Assembly: GCA_016215605.1 (NCBI GenBank)
Contig: JACRJB010000014.1
Coordinates: forward strand, 186,001-250,000
Reading direction: 5' to 3'
Source: Rhodopseudomonas palustris
GTDB lineage: Bacteria > Pseudomonadota > Alphaproteobacteria > Rhizobiales > Xanthobacteraceae
DNA length: 64,000 bases
The notes under the pieces are model-generated. The model did not search any database, was not told where the DNA came from, and worked only from the letters and a program-made list of their open reading frames with translations. Every line of letters begins with the position of its first letter. The stretch's first letter is position 1. Below, piece after piece: positions 52,932-64,000 of the stretch. A program made the position numbers and the translations under genes.

Positions 52932-54008
52932 ATGGTCTCGTATCTGGGCCCACCGATCTTCGCGGCCTTCGTCTGGTGGTTCTCCACCGGAGCGGTGCTG
53001 CTGTTGGTCGGCAGCGTCGGCCGTTCCGGCATGCTGCGGGTGGTGTGCGCCGGCGGAATGATCACCATCGCGCTGTGCGGCCTGTCGGTGACGGCGAACG
53101 ACACCAGTGTCGCCGCCGCCTACATGGCCTTCAGTTGCATCATCTTCCTGTGGGGGGCGCAGGAGATCGCGTTCCTGTCCGGCTGGCTGACCGGCCCTCG
53201 GGGCGAACCGTGCCCGCCCGGCGCGAAGGGCTTCGCGCGGCTGAGCTACGCCATGCAGGCGATCATCTATCACGAGATCTGCCTGCTGGCGTGCGGCGCG
53301 GTGGTGGTGTGGGTCACGCTCGGCGGCGAGAACGAAGTCGGCCGCTGGACCTATCTGGCGCTCTACGTGCTGCGGCAGAGCGCCAAGATCAATCTGTTCC
53401 TGGGTGTGCCCGTCACCAACGACGAACTGATGCCGGACGCCGTCCAGTTCCTCAAGACCTATTTCGCGCGCAAGCCGGTGAGCGCGTTCTTCCCGATCTC
53501 GGTGACGTTGGCGACCGCCGTTCTGGTGGTGATGATTCAGCGCATCGTCGAGGTCGCTAACACGCCGTCCGAAGTCGTCGGCCTGACGCTGGTATCGACT
53601 TTGTTCGCGCTTGGCGTCGTCGAGCATTGGTTCATGCTGCTACCGCTGCCTGCTATCACGTTGTGGAGCTGGGGTATCCGTCCAGGTTTCTCGCCGGAGA
53701 ACATCACCATGGAACAGAATCCGTCCGCCAATATCCTTGTCGCATCCGCGCATTCCGCGCCGACGCAGACGTCCGAATCGCCGCCGACCGCGGCCGAGGC
53801 GCGCAGCGCCGCGCCGCAGCTCGTCGTGGTCCCGACCGTCCGCAACGACGAAGGGCAGCCCAAGGCGCGGTCGAGCTGTGCCAGGCAGCGGCTCGAAGAC
53901 CAGTTCCGCCAGACTTTCCTCGAACAGCATCCCCGCAGTGGTCTGGCGCCAGCCCGGGTCGGTCTTGCCGCGGAACCGGCCGCAACAATCAACGGGAGGT
54001 CGTCATGA
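52932..54008 (+). CDS. puhE: PuhE (DUF3623) with a C-terminal extension
   Basis: Integral membrane protein with about seven helices in residues 1-250 (start [18 protein letters not shown]), the PuhE type found after acsF. In Rhodobacter PuhE influences bacteriochlorophyll levels. Residues 251-358 form an extension that I do not expect from the family core. It is Pro/Ala/Ser-rich and probably disordered, ending in an amphipathic stretch [18 protein letters not shown] (316-333). The end overlaps hemA by four bases. Confidence 0.9.
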   Translation: MVSYLGPPIFAAFVWWFSTGAVLLLVGSVGRSGMLRVVCAGGMITIALCGLSVTANDTSVAAAYMAFSCIIFLWGAQEIAFLSGWLTGPRGEPCPPGAKGFARLSYAMQAIIYHEICLLACGAVVVWVTLGGENEVGRWTYLALYVLRQSAKINLFLGVPVTNDELMPDAVQFLKTYFARKPVSAFFPISVTLATAVLVVMIQRIVEVANTPSEVVGLTLVSTLFALGVVEHWFMLLPLPAITLWSWGIRPGFSPENITMEQNPSANILVASAHSAPTQTSESPPTAAEARSAAPQLVVVPTVRNDEGQPKARSSCARQRLEDQFRQTFLEQHPRSGLAPARVGLAAEPAATINGRSS

Positions 54009-55216
54009 ACTACGAAGCCTATTTCCGCCGTCAGCTCGAAGGCCTCCACCGCGAGGGCCGGTATCGGGTGTTCGCCGATCTCGAACGCCATGCCGGCTCG
54101 TTCCCGCGTGCGACGCATCACCGGCCGGACGGCGTCGGCGATGTGACGGTGTGGTGCTCAAACGACTATCTCGGCATGGGCCAGCACCCGGCGGTGCTGA
54201 AGGCGATGCACGAGGCGCTGGACAGCTGCGGCGCAGGCGCCGGCGGCACCCGCAACATCGCGGGCACCAATCACTATCACGTCCTGCTGGAGCAGGAGCT
54301 CGCCGCGCTGCACGGCAAGGAATCCGCGCTGCTGTTCACCTCCGGCTACGTCTCCAACTGGGCCTCGCTGTCGACGCTGGCGTCGCGCATGCCCGGCTGC
54401 GTCATCCTGTCGGACGAGCTCAACCACGCCTCGATGATCGAAGGCATCCGCCACAGCCGCAGCGAGACCCGGATCTTCGCCCACAACGATCCGCGCGACC
54501 TCGAGCGCAAGCTCGCCGATCTCGATCCGCACGCGCCCAAGCTGGTGGCGTTCGAGTCAGTGTATTCGATGGACGGTGACATCGCGCCGATCGCCGAGAT
54601 CTGCGACGTCGCCGACGCCCACAACGCGATGACCTATCTCGACGAAGTCCACGGCGTCGGCCTCTACGGGCCGAATGGCGGCGGCATCGCCGATCGCGAG
54701 GGCCTGAGCCATCGCCTGACCATCATCGAAGGCACGCTGGCGAAGGCGTTCGGCGTGGTCGGCGGCTACATCGCCGGCTCCGCCGCGGTCTGCGATTTCG
54801 TCCGCAGCTTCGCCTCCGGCTTCATCTTCTCGACCTCGCCGCCGCCGGCGGTCGCCGCCGGTGCCCTGGCGAGCATCCGCCACCTGCGCGCCAGCTCGGC
54901 CGAGCGCGACCGTCATCAGGACCGGGTGGCGCGGCTGCGCGCCCGGCTCGATCAGGCCGGTGTCGCGCACATGCCGAATCCGAGCCATATCGTGCCGGTG
55001 ATGGTCGGCGACGCCGCGCTGTGCAAGCAGATCAGCGACGAGCTGATCAGCCGCTACGGCATCTACGTGCAGCCGATCAACTATCCGACCGTGCCGCGCG
55101 GCACCGAGCGGCTGCGAATCACGCCGTCGCCGCAGCACACCGACGCCGACATCGAGCATCTGGTGCAGGCGCTCAGTGAAATCTGGGCCCGCGTCGGTCT
55201 CGCCAAGGCGGCGTGA
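54005..55216 (+). CDS. hemA: 5-aminolevulinate synthase
   Basis: PLP enzyme making 5-aminolevulinate from glycine and succinyl-CoA, the first tetrapyrrole step. The 403-residue protein begins [20 protein letters not shown]. It has the glycine loop [22 protein letters not shown], and the PLP Lys in [17 protein letters not shown]. The frame is open upstream to 53627 but shadows puhE; ATG at 54005 overlaps its stop. Being last in the bchF-to-hemA run, its supply of precursor is tied to that transcript. Confidence 0.97.
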   Translation: MNYEAYFRRQLEGLHREGRYRVFADLERHAGSFPRATHHRPDGVGDVTVWCSNDYLGMGQHPAVLKAMHEALDSCGAGAGGTRNIAGTNHYHVLLEQELAALHGKESALLFTSGYVSNWASLSTLASRMPGCVILSDELNHASMIEGIRHSRSETRIFAHNDPRDLERKLADLDPHAPKLVAFESVYSMDGDIAPIAEICDVADAHNAMTYLDEVHGVGLYGPNGGGIADREGLSHRLTIIEGTLAKAFGVVGGYIAGSAAVCDFVRSFASGFIFSTSPPPAVAAGALASIRHLRASSAERDRHQDRVARLRARLDQAGVAHMPNPSHIVPVMVGDAALCKQISDELISRYGIYVQPINYPTVPRGTERLRITPSPQHTDADIEHLVQALSEIWARVGLAKAA

Positions 55217-55250
55217 CCGAGCGGCGCGTCCGGACCTTCAGATCGAGAGC

Positions 55251-55277
55251 AAACGCGCGCCGCGAGGCGCGCGTTTT
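55251..55277 (+). terminator. terminator after hemA
   Basis: A GC-rich stem with left arm AAACGCGCGCC and right arm GGCGCGCGTTTT around a GCGA loop, 34 bases after the hemA stop. It may also limit cbbR read-through from the opposite strand. Confidence 0.88.
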
Positions 55278-55318
55278 GCGTTTCGGGAGGGTGATGGCGC
55301 GCGGCTCGCAGGCCACAT

Positions 55319-56287
55319 TCAGTCGCGCTTACCGCGCGCCGAGGGCCGGGTCAGCCGGAGTCGCCGGTCGGTCCGCGGCAGGAAGTGCGCGCCCTCCGCC
55401 TTGAGAAAGTCCAGCATCGCCCGCGCCGGCGGCAGTAGCACCTTGTCCTTGCGGGTCACCACAAACCACTGCCGGATCACCGGCAGTCCGACCACGTCGA
55501 GGATCACCAGCCGCCGCTCGTCGAGTTCGGTCGCCACCGTGTGCGCCGACAGAAACGCGATGCCGAGCCCGGCGATCACCGCCTGCTTGATGGTCTCGTT
55601 GCTGCCCATCTCCATGCCGATGGTCGGCCGGATGCCGGCATTGCCGAACAGCTGCTCCATCAGGCTGCGCGTTCCCGAGCCGGGTTCGCGGGTGAGGAAG
55701 GTCTCGCCGGCGAGTTCGGCCAATGCAATGTCCTGCTTCCGCGCCAGGCGGTGCGCGGTCGGCGCAATGACGACGTGGGGGTGGTCGCCGATCAGATGAG
55801 TCTCGACGTCGAGATCGACCGGCGGCCGGCCCATGATCGCGATGTCCAGCTCGTAGCCGCGCAGCGCCGCGCCGATCTCCTGGCGGTTGCCGATGAACAG
55901 CCGGACATCGATCTTCGGGTGCTGTTTGAGGAAGCCGGAGATCGCGAACGGCACGAAGTATTTCGCCGTCGAGACGGCGCCGATCGAAATTCGCCCGGCG
56001 GTCTTGCCGGCGATCATCTCCAGCGAGGTGTCGCAGGCGGCGATGGCGGCTTCGATGCGTTCGCACAGCGCCAGCACTTCCAGGCCGGCGTCGGTGAGCT
56101 GCATGCCGTCGCTGCGGCGCTGGATCAGCGGGATCCCGGCGAGGGCCTGCAGGTTGCGCAACTGCAACGTGACCGCCGGCTGGGTGAGGTTCAGCTTGTT
56201 CGCCGCCGCGGTGATGCTTCCCGTCTCCGCCAGCGCCGCGAGCGCCCGCAATTGCCGAATCGACACTGTTCTGAACTGGCGGCTCAT
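55319..56287 (-). CDS. cbbR: LysR-type regulator CbbR
   Basis: Activator of Calvin-cycle genes, 322 residues. An N-terminal winged HTH (RQLRALAALAETGSITAAAN, LTQPAVTLQLRNLQ) is followed by a two-lobe effector domain. ATG at 56287 is chosen because the 47 codons further upstream do not resemble LysR proteins. It is divergent from the response-regulator genes and points towards hemA. Position next to the kinase genes and cbbLS supports CbbR over other LysR types. Confidence 0.93.
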   Translation of the reverse strand: MSRQFRTVSIRQLRALAALAETGSITAAANKLNLTQPAVTLQLRNLQALAGIPLIQRRSDGMQLTDAGLEVLALCERIEAAIAACDTSLEMIAGKTAGRISIGAVSTAKYFVPFAISGFLKQHPKIDVRLFIGNRQEIGAALRGYELDIAIMGRPPVDLDVETHLIGDHPHVVIAPTAHRLARKQDIALAELAGETFLTREPGSGTRSLMEQLFGNAGIRPTIGMEMGSNETIKQAVIAGLGIAFLSAHTVATELDERRLVILDVVGLPVIRQWFVVTRKDKVLLPPARAMLDFLKAEGAHFLPRTDRRLRLTRPSARGKRD

Positions 56288-56761
56288 AAGCGGATATTTC
56301 GCAAGCGGTGAAGATGGCGAACTTTCCGTTATTCGGTCGCAATGGTCAACATTGAGCAGCCGCGTCTCCGAGCGCCACGCCTTCATGTCGACTGAATCTC
56401 GCGCCGCCGCACTTGCCACGATTCTCAATCGTTTCGGTCGGCCGCTGCCTCGTTGCCTTTGAATGTGCGGCTAGTCGCGTCGTGTTCGTCGACTAATCGA
56501 ATGATTTCGGCGAATGCGCACTATCCTGCGTATCGTGATTTGCACGTAGACCTCGTATTGAATCGAGAAATTCATTGAATGCGACATAGCCTAGTCGAAT
56601 AACGAGGTTTCAATTGCGCGTATTGGTAGCAGCGAGATTTGCAACTAATTTAAACGGTAAATTAGCGTGCGGCCCTCAGAGTCGGATCAGGTGATATTCA
56701 TTCCGACGATCAAAGCTGGAGCCAGCGGAGTGAGTATCTGTCGCCACAACGGAGACCGCTT
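56288..56761. other. divergent regulatory region between cbbR and the response regulator genes
   Basis: 474 bases without a convincing gene, with composition richer in A+T than the neighbours. It is expected to hold the cbbR promoter and the promoter of the regulator operon. One clear dyad is listed at 56645-56665. Confidence 0.6.
56645..56665. promoter_or_regulatory. AT-rich inverted repeat upstream of the first response regulator
   Basis: CTAATTT / AAATTAG, perfect 7-base arms with a 7-base spacer, about 97 bases before the GTG at 56762. It is a plausible regulator-binding dyad, perhaps for CbbR. Confidence 0.45.
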
Positions 56762-57451
56762 GTGCGAAGCCGTATCCTGCATATCGATGACGACCCGGCA
56801 ATGCTGGAAGTCGTGGCGCTGGTCTTGTCGCGCGATCCTACGCTCGAAACCAGAGGCTGTCTCACCGGCGAAGAGGGATTGCGTGCCGCCGTCGACTGGC
56901 TTCCGGATTTGATCCTCAGCGACGTCTCGATGCCCGACCTGGATGGCCTCGAAGTCTTCGAGAAGCTGCGCGAGAACGAACTCACCAGCGGCATCCCAGT
57001 GGTGTTCACCACCGCCTGCGGGCGGATCGACGACGTCGGCGACTATCTCGCCTCCGGCGTGGCGGGCATCATCGTCAAACCTTTCAAGCTTCGCGAACTC
57101 ATCGACAGCGTGCGCGAATATCTCGACATGGCCGAAGCCGAGCCGATTGAGTTGACGCCTCCCGATATCGGAATCGGCAAGCGTCTCCAGGACGATGCCG
57201 ATCGTCTCGCGCAGCTGCGTGCCGATTTTGCCTCGCAGGCGGACCCGTCCGCATTGCGCGAAGTGGTGCACAAGCTCGCAGGCGTCGCGGGCGTCTACGG
57301 TTTCGGGCCGATCAGCGAGGCAGCCGCGAGCATCGAACTGAAGCTGGTGGCGCTCACCCGCAAGTCCGCGAACCGCTCTGATGTTCTGACGAAGCTGGAC
57401 GAATTGCTCGGTCTGCTCGATCGGGAAAACCTCGCGCATCCGAAACCATAA
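56762..57451 (+). CDS. cbbRR1: response regulator with receiver and Hpt domains (CbbRR1-type)
   Basis: A 229-residue protein with an N-terminal receiver domain (HIDDDPAML, phosphoacceptor Asp54 in LILSDVSMPDLDG, Lys in VKPF) and a C-terminal Hpt domain with His170 (VVHKLAGVAGVYGF). It has no DNA-binding domain. In R. palustris the CbbRRS system of two such regulators and a hybrid kinase modulates CbbR-driven cbbLS expression. The start is GTG at 56762. The numbering 1/2 follows gene order and may differ from that in the literature. Confidence 0.88.
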   Translation: MRSRILHIDDDPAMLEVVALVLSRDPTLETRGCLTGEEGLRAAVDWLPDLILSDVSMPDLDGLEVFEKLRENELTSGIPVVFTTACGRIDDVGDYLASGVAGIIVKPFKLRELIDSVREYLDMAEAEPIELTPPDIGIGKRLQDDADRLAQLRADFASQADPSALREVVHKLAGVAGVYGFGPISEAAASIELKLVALTRKSANRSDVLTKLDELLGLLDRENLAHPKP

Positions 57452-57473
57452 AACTGACGATTTGGAGAACCGC

Positions 57474-58307
57474 ATGACTGCCCCGAGAATCCTGATAGCG
57501 GACGACGATCCGGCGGTACTGGCGGCACTGTCGGCGCGCTGCAAGAAGATGGGCTTTGAAGTCGACACCGCGACCAACGGGATGCAGATGTTGCTGAAGG
57601 CGCGGCGCACGGCTCCCGATCTGATCATCGTCGACGTCAACATGCCGAAGCTGGACGGCCTCACCGCCTCGTTTCATCTGCTCGAGCCGGGCGGTCTTTC
57701 GGCCGACGTCATTGTCGTCTCCGGGTCCTCGAGCCGCGAGACGATCGAACGCTGCGACGCGATGGGGATGTTCTACGCCTGCAAGAGCGCGGAATTTTGG
57801 CAGGACATCCGCCGCGCCTTGACCGAGATCTTCCCGCATATGACCGAGAAGATCGCTGCGGAGGTCGGTTCGACCGGTGCCTCCGATGTCGTTCCGGCGC
57901 GGCCGCGTGTGCTGGTCGTCGACGACGACGAGCAGGTTGGACAATTCCTGTCGAGCCGCCTGAAGAAGCTCGGCATCGACGTTCTTTACGCTCCCAATGC
58001 CGCGCGCGCCCTGCGCCTTGCTGCGCGGCAGTATCCGAGCGTGGTGGTGACCGACTGTTACATGCCGGAAGGAGACGCTGCCTTTCTGATCATGCGATTG
58101 CGGGGCAACGCGGCGACGGCGGATGTTCCCGTCTTCGTCCTGAGCGGACGCAACATCGACGAGCCGACCGCGAAGATCCTGAAGCGCGACGTTCTCGGGC
58201 ACTCGGGAGCGATCAGGATCTTCAAGAAATCGTTCGAGGTCGACGAGTTGTTCGCTGCGATCCAGGAATATTGCGTGGCAGCCCCCGCCATCGAGCCGGC
58301 AGCCTGA
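57474..58307 (+). CDS. cbbRR2: response regulator with two receiver domains (CbbRR2-type)
   Basis: A 277-residue protein of two tandem receivers and nothing else. Receiver 1 has IADDDPAV and VDVNMPKLDG; receiver 2, from about residue 137, has VVDDDEQV and VTDCYMPEGDA. Both phosphoacceptor Asp are present, but the Lys near the end of each is not followed by Pro (ACKS, FKKS). ATG at 57474 has GGAG 6 bases upstream. It lies between the other regulator and the hybrid kinase in one operon. Confidence 0.88.
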   Translation: MTAPRILIADDDPAVLAALSARCKKMGFEVDTATNGMQMLLKARRTAPDLIIVDVNMPKLDGLTASFHLLEPGGLSADVIVVSGSSSRETIERCDAMGMFYACKSAEFWQDIRRALTEIFPHMTEKIAAEVGSTGASDVVPARPRVLVVDDDEQVGQFLSSRLKKLGIDVLYAPNAARALRLAARQYPSVVVTDCYMPEGDAAFLIMRLRGNAATADVPVFVLSGRNIDEPTAKILKRDVLGHSGAIRIFKKSFEVDELFAAIQEYCVAAPAIEPAA

Positions 58308-58317
58308 GGCGAATGGC

Positions 58318-61300
58318 GTGGTCGTCCCCGGTCCCGAGCACCCGATCGCAGGAGTCGCGCTGGCGCCGAAGGACCAGTCGCGCTGGAACGCCGACCTCGA
58401 CCGCCGGTTGAGATTCGGCGCGACCGGTGTGGTCGGAATCGTCCTGTCGGTGGTGCTCGGCGCCATAGTGGCTGCCGGCGTCGAGCGACAGAACGCGGAA
58501 ATATTGCGGGAGCGGGTGGATGTTGTCGCAAAGCGCTTCAAGGAAACCCTGGAAAAACGCCTGCTGATCTTCGAGTATGGACTGCGCGGCGCAAGAGGCG
58601 CCGTCATCGCCGGCGGCGGCGACAATGCGACCTACGATCAGTTTCGCCGATACATCGAAACGCGCGATGTCGACAGGGAGTTTCCCGGGGCCGGCGGTTT
58701 CGGATTCATCCGTCCCGTGAAGCCTCAGAACATGGCCAGATTCGTCGACCGGGTCCGTCGCGAGGGACAGCCGGAGTTCAGGATCACCGAGGTCGAGCCC
58801 CACGGGGGCGAACGCTATATCGTCGAGTACATCGAGTCCAAATACAACGAGCGCGAAGCCGTCGGACTCGACATCGCGTCGGAGCCGAACCGTCGGGCGG
58901 CGGCCGTCGCCGCTGTCGAGACCGGCAGGGCGACCATCACCGCGCCGATCTCGCTGGTCAGTATGCGTCCGCCGGTGAGCGACGGCTTCTTGATCCTGCT
59001 GCCGGTGTTTCGCAGTGGCGATCCCATCGACACGCCGGCGCAGCGCTGGCGAGCTCTGATCGGATGGGTCCACACCGTCATCGACATCAACGACGTTCTC
59101 ACCAGGTTCGACACGATCATCGGTGACTTCGGCTTCGCGATCACCGATGGCGTCGGCGCCGGCCCGTTCTATTTCACCGAGCCGATCCCGGCTACGACGT
59201 CTCGCGTTCCGATCCGGGACATGACGATCCAGATCTACGGCCGGAGCTGGCTGATCCATCTTTGGACGCTCCCGTCGTTCGTCAATTCAATGAACCTTCC
59301 GGATCCGCTGCTCGCATTTGCGTTCGCGCTCGCGTTCAGCCTGTTGTTGACGGCCGTCGTCTACCTGCAGATGATCTATCGCTCCCGCCGCCGCGAGTAC
59401 GACATCGAGCGCTCCCGGCTCGCCGCGATCGTCGAAGGCTCGAACGACGCGATCATCAGCAAGGCCTTGGACGGGACGATCACATATTGGAATTGTGCGG
59501 CCGAACGGCTGTTCGGCTACAGCGCGGCCTTCGCGGTCGGCAGGAAGGCGAGCGAACTGATCGTCCCGACGCATCTGCTCGGAGAAGAGCAGCGGCTGAT
59601 TGCGGAGGCGCGCGAAGGCGGAGTGGTGACGAATTTCCGGACCCAGCGCCGGACTAGCGACGGACGTCTGGTCGACGTCGCGGTCAGCTTCTCGCGAATC
59701 TGGAACGACAGCGGCGCCGTGGCCGGAATCGCCAGCGCTGCCCGGAACATCACCGATCTCGTCAATGCCGAAAACGAGGTTCGCGAGCTCAACGCCTGCC
59801 TGGAGATGCAGGTCGCGCAGCGAACCGAGGAGTTGCAGAAGACCGGTACGCTGCAGACCGCGATCGTCAAGCGGGCCGCCTATTCGATCATCGCCACCGA
59901 CACGGCGGGCACGATTACGCTGTTCAACCCGGCAGCGGAACGGATGCTCGGGTACGATGCGAAGGAGCTGGTCGGCCGGGAATCCTGTCTGCTGTTTCAC
60001 GATCCCGATGAACTTCGTCAGCGGGCCGAGGCCATCTGTCCGGACGGCGTAACGAATGTCAGTGATTTCGGCGTCATCCTTTCCATTCTCGAAAAGTCTG
60101 ATCCCTCCACGTCGACGTGGACCTACATCGACAAGGACGGAAATCGTATTCCGGTCCGGTTGACGCTCAGTAGTCTGCGCTCCGACAGTTTCGGCGATCT
60201 CGGCGTTCTCGGCATCGCGGTCGACCTGACCGAGCAGCTCAAATACGAGAACGAGCTCAAGGCGGCGCGGGCCAGCGCTGAGCATGCGAGTGCCGCCAAG
60301 GCAGACTTCCTCGCCAATATGAGCCACGAAATCCGCACGCCGCTCAACGGCATCATCGGCTATGCCGATCTGGCGCTCGAAGATCAGAGACTCACGCTCG
60401 ACACCCGCCGGCAGCTGTCGCGTATTTTCGAGGCCAGCAATTCACTACGCGTGATCATCGACGACATCCTCGATTTCTCGAAGATCGAGGCCTGCGGCGT
60501 CAAGCTGGAGTGCAAGCCGCTCTATATCAACGAACTGATCGACAATTGTGCCTCGATCATCGAACCAAAGGCCGACGAAAAGGGCCTCGAGTTGATTGCC
60601 GCGGCTCACGATACGCCACCCGTGCTGATCGGCGATGCCGTGCGGCTGCGTCAGGTGATTCTGAATTTGATGAACAACGCGGTCAAGTTCACGGCAGCCG
60701 GCAAGGTCGAACTCACCGTCTCCAGCCTTTCGCACAGCGACACCACCGCGCGACTCCGCATCGCCGTCACCGACACGGGCATCGGCATCTCGCAGGACGA
60801 ACAGAAACTCCTGTTCAAGCGCTTCAGCCAGGCCGACGAGACGATCTCGCGCAAATACGGCGGCACCGGCCTCGGACTCGCGATCTCGCAGCGTATCGTC
60901 CAGGCGATGGGCAGCGAGCTGAAGATCGACAGCCTACCCGGTATCGGCAGCACGTTCTATTTCGACTTGGATTTGCCGATCGCAGGGCAAATCGATATCG
61001 AGCAGCACGATGGTCCTGTCCACAGCAGCCGCTGCGCTCGCGTTCTGGTCGTCGACGACGTCGAGATGAATCGCGAGCTTTGCAAGACCATGCTGACCCG
61101 CGACGGACACGAGGTCGACCTCGCCGAGAACGGTGGTACGGCGATCACCATGGCCGGCGGCCGCAGCTACGACATGATCTTCATGGACATACAGATGGGC
61201 GAGATGGATGGTATGGAGGCGGCCCGCCGCATTCGCGGTTTGGGCGGTGCGCTTCAGAACGTTCCGATCATCGCGCTGACGGCGAATGTGCTGCCCGAGC

Positions 61301-61806
61301 AGGTCGCACGCTACAAGGCGGCCGGCATGGACGATCATCTCGGCAAGCCGATCAATCGCGTCGAACTTCTCGCCTGCGTGGCGAGATGGACCGGTGTCGA
61401 TCGTGAGAGCACGGAGGCGCACGCGACACCGGCGACTGCCGCCGCGAGCGACACGCCGGTGTGCGATCCGGCGGCGCTGGAGGAGTTGCGGATGTTCGCG
61501 AGCGAGGCCGACATTGCCGGCTTCACCGATCAGCTGTGCAGCGCCGTCACCAACATCCGGACGCAATGGCCGTGCGGCGTCGAGGCGCCGGTTCCCGGTG
61601 AGGATCCATGTGAGCAACTGCGTCTGATCGCCCACAAGACCATCTCGCTCGCCGGTCAGCTCGGCTTCACCCGGCTTGCCGAGGCGTGCCGCAGAATGGA
61701 GAGCGCGTGTCTCGGCCACGCCGACGTGCCCAAGGCGTTCGACGCGCTGCAATCGGCGATCGAGTCGACGGTCCCCGAGTTGGAGTCGCTGCGCGAGGTC
61801 GCGTGA
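58318..61806 (+). CDS. cbbSR: hybrid sensor histidine kinase (CbbSR-type)
   Basis: An 1162-residue membrane kinase. An N-terminal membrane helix ([18 protein letters not shown]), a periplasmic CHASE-type domain (about 60-300) and a second helix ([19 protein letters not shown]) are followed by two PAS domains. Next come HisKA ([18 protein letters not shown]), HATPase ([17 protein letters not shown]), a receiver ([21 protein letters not shown]) and a C-terminal Hpt-like domain ([17 protein letters not shown]). GTG at 58318 has GAGG 8 bases upstream. The signal sensed by the CHASE domain is unknown. It is the kinase of the Calvin-cycle phosphorelay by position. Confidence 0.9.
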   Translation: MVVPGPEHPIAGVALAPKDQSRWNADLDRRLRFGATGVVGIVLSVVLGAIVAAGVERQNAEILRERVDVVAKRFKETLEKRLLIFEYGLRGARGAVIAGGGDNATYDQFRRYIETRDVDREFPGAGGFGFIRPVKPQNMARFVDRVRREGQPEFRITEVEPHGGERYIVEYIESKYNEREAVGLDIASEPNRRAAAVAAVETGRATITAPISLVSMRPPVSDGFLILLPVFRSGDPIDTPAQRWRALIGWVHTVIDINDVLTRFDTIIGDFGFAITDGVGAGPFYFTEPIPATTSRVPIRDMTIQIYGRSWLIHLWTLPSFVNSMNLPDPLLAFAFALAFSLLLTAVVYLQMIYRSRRREYDIERSRLAAIVEGSNDAIISKALDGTITYWNCAAERLFGYSAAFAVGRKASELIVPTHLLGEEQRLIAEAREGGVVTNFRTQRRTSDGRLVDVAVSFSRIWNDSGAVAGIASAARNITDLVNAENEVRELNACLEMQVAQRTEELQKTGTLQTAIVKRAAYSIIATDTAGTITLFNPAAERMLGYDAKELVGRESCLLFHDPDELRQRAEAICPDGVTNVSDFGVILSILEKSDPSTSTWTYIDKDGNRIPVRLTLSSLRSDSFGDLGVLGIAVDLTEQLKYENELKAARASAEHASAAKADFLANMSHEIRTPLNGIIGYADLALEDQRLTLDTRRQLSRIFEASNSLRVIIDDILDFSKIEACGVKLECKPLYINELIDNCASIIEPKADEKGLELIAAAHDTPPVLIGDAVRLRQVILNLMNNAVKFTAAGKVELTVSSLSHSDTTARLRIAVTDTGIGISQDEQKLLFKRFSQADETISRKYGGTGLGLAISQRIVQAMGSELKIDSLPGIGSTFYFDLDLPIAGQIDIEQHDGPVHSSRCARVLVVDDVEMNRELCKTMLTRDGHEVDLAENGGTAITMAGGRSYDMIFMDIQMGEMDGMEAARRIRGLGGALQNVPIIALTANVLPEQVARYKAAGMDDHLGKPINRVELLACVARWTGVDRESTEAHATPATAAASDTPVCDPAALEELRMFASEADIAGFTDQLCSAVTNIRTQWPCGVEAPVPGEDPCEQLRLIAHKTISLAGQLGFTRLAEACRRMESACLGHADVPKAFDALQSAIESTVPELESLREVA

Positions 61807-63471
<1,665 letters not shown>

Positions 63472-63482
63472 GGAGCGAACCC

Positions 63483-63905
63483 ATGCGCATGACCCAAGGC
63501 TGCTTCTCCTACCTGCCGGACCTCACCAACGAGCAGATCGCCGCGCAAGTGCAATACGCGCTCGGCAAGGGCTGGGCGGTGAATCTCGAATTCACCGACG
63601 ATCCGCATCCCCGCAACACCTATTGGGAGATGTGGGGGCTGCCGATGTTCGACCTGCAGGACGCCGCCGGCGTGATGATGGAACTCGCCGAGTGCCGCAA
63701 GGTCTATGGCGACCGCTACATCCGACTGTCGGCGTTCGATTCCTCGCACGGCTGGGAATCGGTGCGGCTGTCCTTCATCGTCAACCGGCCGAAGGACGAG
63801 CCCGGCTTCCGCCTCGATCGCCAGGAAGTCGACGGCCGCAACATCCGCTACACCACAAGGCCCTATGCGGCCGACAAGCCCGAAGGCAGCCGCTACGGAG
63901 GGTGA
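63483..63905 (+). CDS. cbbS: form I RuBisCO small subunit
   Basis: A 140-residue small subunit starting [19 protein letters not shown] at 63483, with AAGGAG upstream. It has the family [15 protein letters not shown] block and the extended C-terminal tail ([15 protein letters not shown]) usual for red-type enzymes. It lies 11 bases after cbbL and 2 bases before cbbX. Confidence 0.97.
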   Translation: MRMTQGCFSYLPDLTNEQIAAQVQYALGKGWAVNLEFTDDPHPRNTYWEMWGLPMFDLQDAAGVMMELAECRKVYGDRYIRLSAFDSSHGWESVRLSFIVNRPKDEPGFRLDRQEVDGRNIRYTTRPYAADKPEGSRYGG

Positions 63906-63907
63906 CC

Positions 63908-64000
63908 TTGGACACGACCGCCGACAACGAAGCAGCGCCGCCGGACCAGATCGATCTTCGCAAGGAGTTCGACGAGGTCGGCATCGGCGAGGTGCTCGAT
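63908..64000 (+). CDS. cbbX: CbbX, RuBisCO activase, N-terminal part
   Basis: The first 31 codons of an open frame beginning with TTG at 63908, preceded by GGAGGGTGA. The product reads DTTADNEAAPPDQIDLRKEF and continues past the window edge. Position directly after red-type cbbS is the basis for CbbX; the AAA+ motifs are not yet reached. Confidence 0.75.
   Translation, partial: MDTTADNEAAPPDQIDLRKEFDEVGIGEVLD

Overview
The window is a photosynthesis gene cluster from a purple non-sulfur alphaproteobacterium, almost certainly Rhodopseudomonas (palustris group). The evidence is the high GC content, the spirilloxanthin-type crt set without crtA, pufBALM without pufC, a bacteriophytochrome next to a ppsR gene and a heme oxygenase gene, a cytochrome c2 of R. 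palustris type, and a cbbR / two response regulators / hybrid kinase / cbbLS block. A photosynthetic Bradyrhizobium is the main alternative. No tRNA, rRNA, CRISPR array, insertion sequence or phage gene was seen.

Layout. (1) 1-2000: an unrelated DUF3422 / alpha-beta hydrolase pair on the minus strand. (2) 2.1-9.9 kb: tetrapyrrole entry genes hemC-bchI-bchD, a PilZ-domain gene and hemE on the minus strand, then an uncharacterised alpha/beta hydrolase and bchO. (3) 10-19 kb: carotenoid genes crtIB and crtDC/crtEF, interrupted by hemF, two tiny paralogous membrane-protein genes and dispersed intergenic repeats. (4) 19-27 kb: bchCXYZ-pufQ-pufBALM, ending in a strong terminator. (5) 27-33 kb: a PpsR-type repressor gene overlapping bchG, then a PucC-family gene, bchP, tspO and a small membrane-protein gene; cycA (cytochrome c2) is convergent. 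(6) 33.8-39.1 kb: a light-sensing block with a second ppsR, bphP, heme oxygenase and the B12-binding antirepressor aerR. (7) 39.3-55.2 kb: an almost gapless plus-strand run bchFNBHLM-lhaA-puhABC-orf-acsF-puhE-hemA, closed by a terminator. (8) 55.3-64 kb: carbon fixation, with cbbR on the minus strand, then two DNA-binding-free response regulators, a hybrid kinase, form I RuBisCO cbbLS and the start of cbbX.

How it fits together. hemA, hemC, hemE and hemF feed protoporphyrin synthesis. BchIDH, BchM and AcsF start the bacteriochlorophyll branch; BchNBL, BchF, BchXYZ, BchC, BchG and BchP complete it. CrtEBICDF make spirilloxanthin-series carotenoids. PufBALM, PuhA and the assembly factors (LhaA, PuhB, PuhC, PuhE, PufQ) build RC-LH1. 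Matches to the PpsR operator TGT-N12-ACA were read directly before crtI (two exact), between crtD and crtE (one exact, one with a mismatch), before bchC (one exact, one with a mismatch) and inside the long open frame of bchF (one exact), plus weaker ones upstream of aerR. This supports coordinated light/oxygen control through the two PpsR proteins, BphP and AerR.

Genes that deserve attention beyond the standard cluster are the divergent HemC, the PilZ protein, the hydrolase paired with bchO, the two 44-50 residue paralogues after hemF, the 101-residue protein between puhC and acsF, the C-terminal extension of PuhE, and two cysteines in the N-terminal tail of BchL. All calls rest on reading the sequence; no database search was run.
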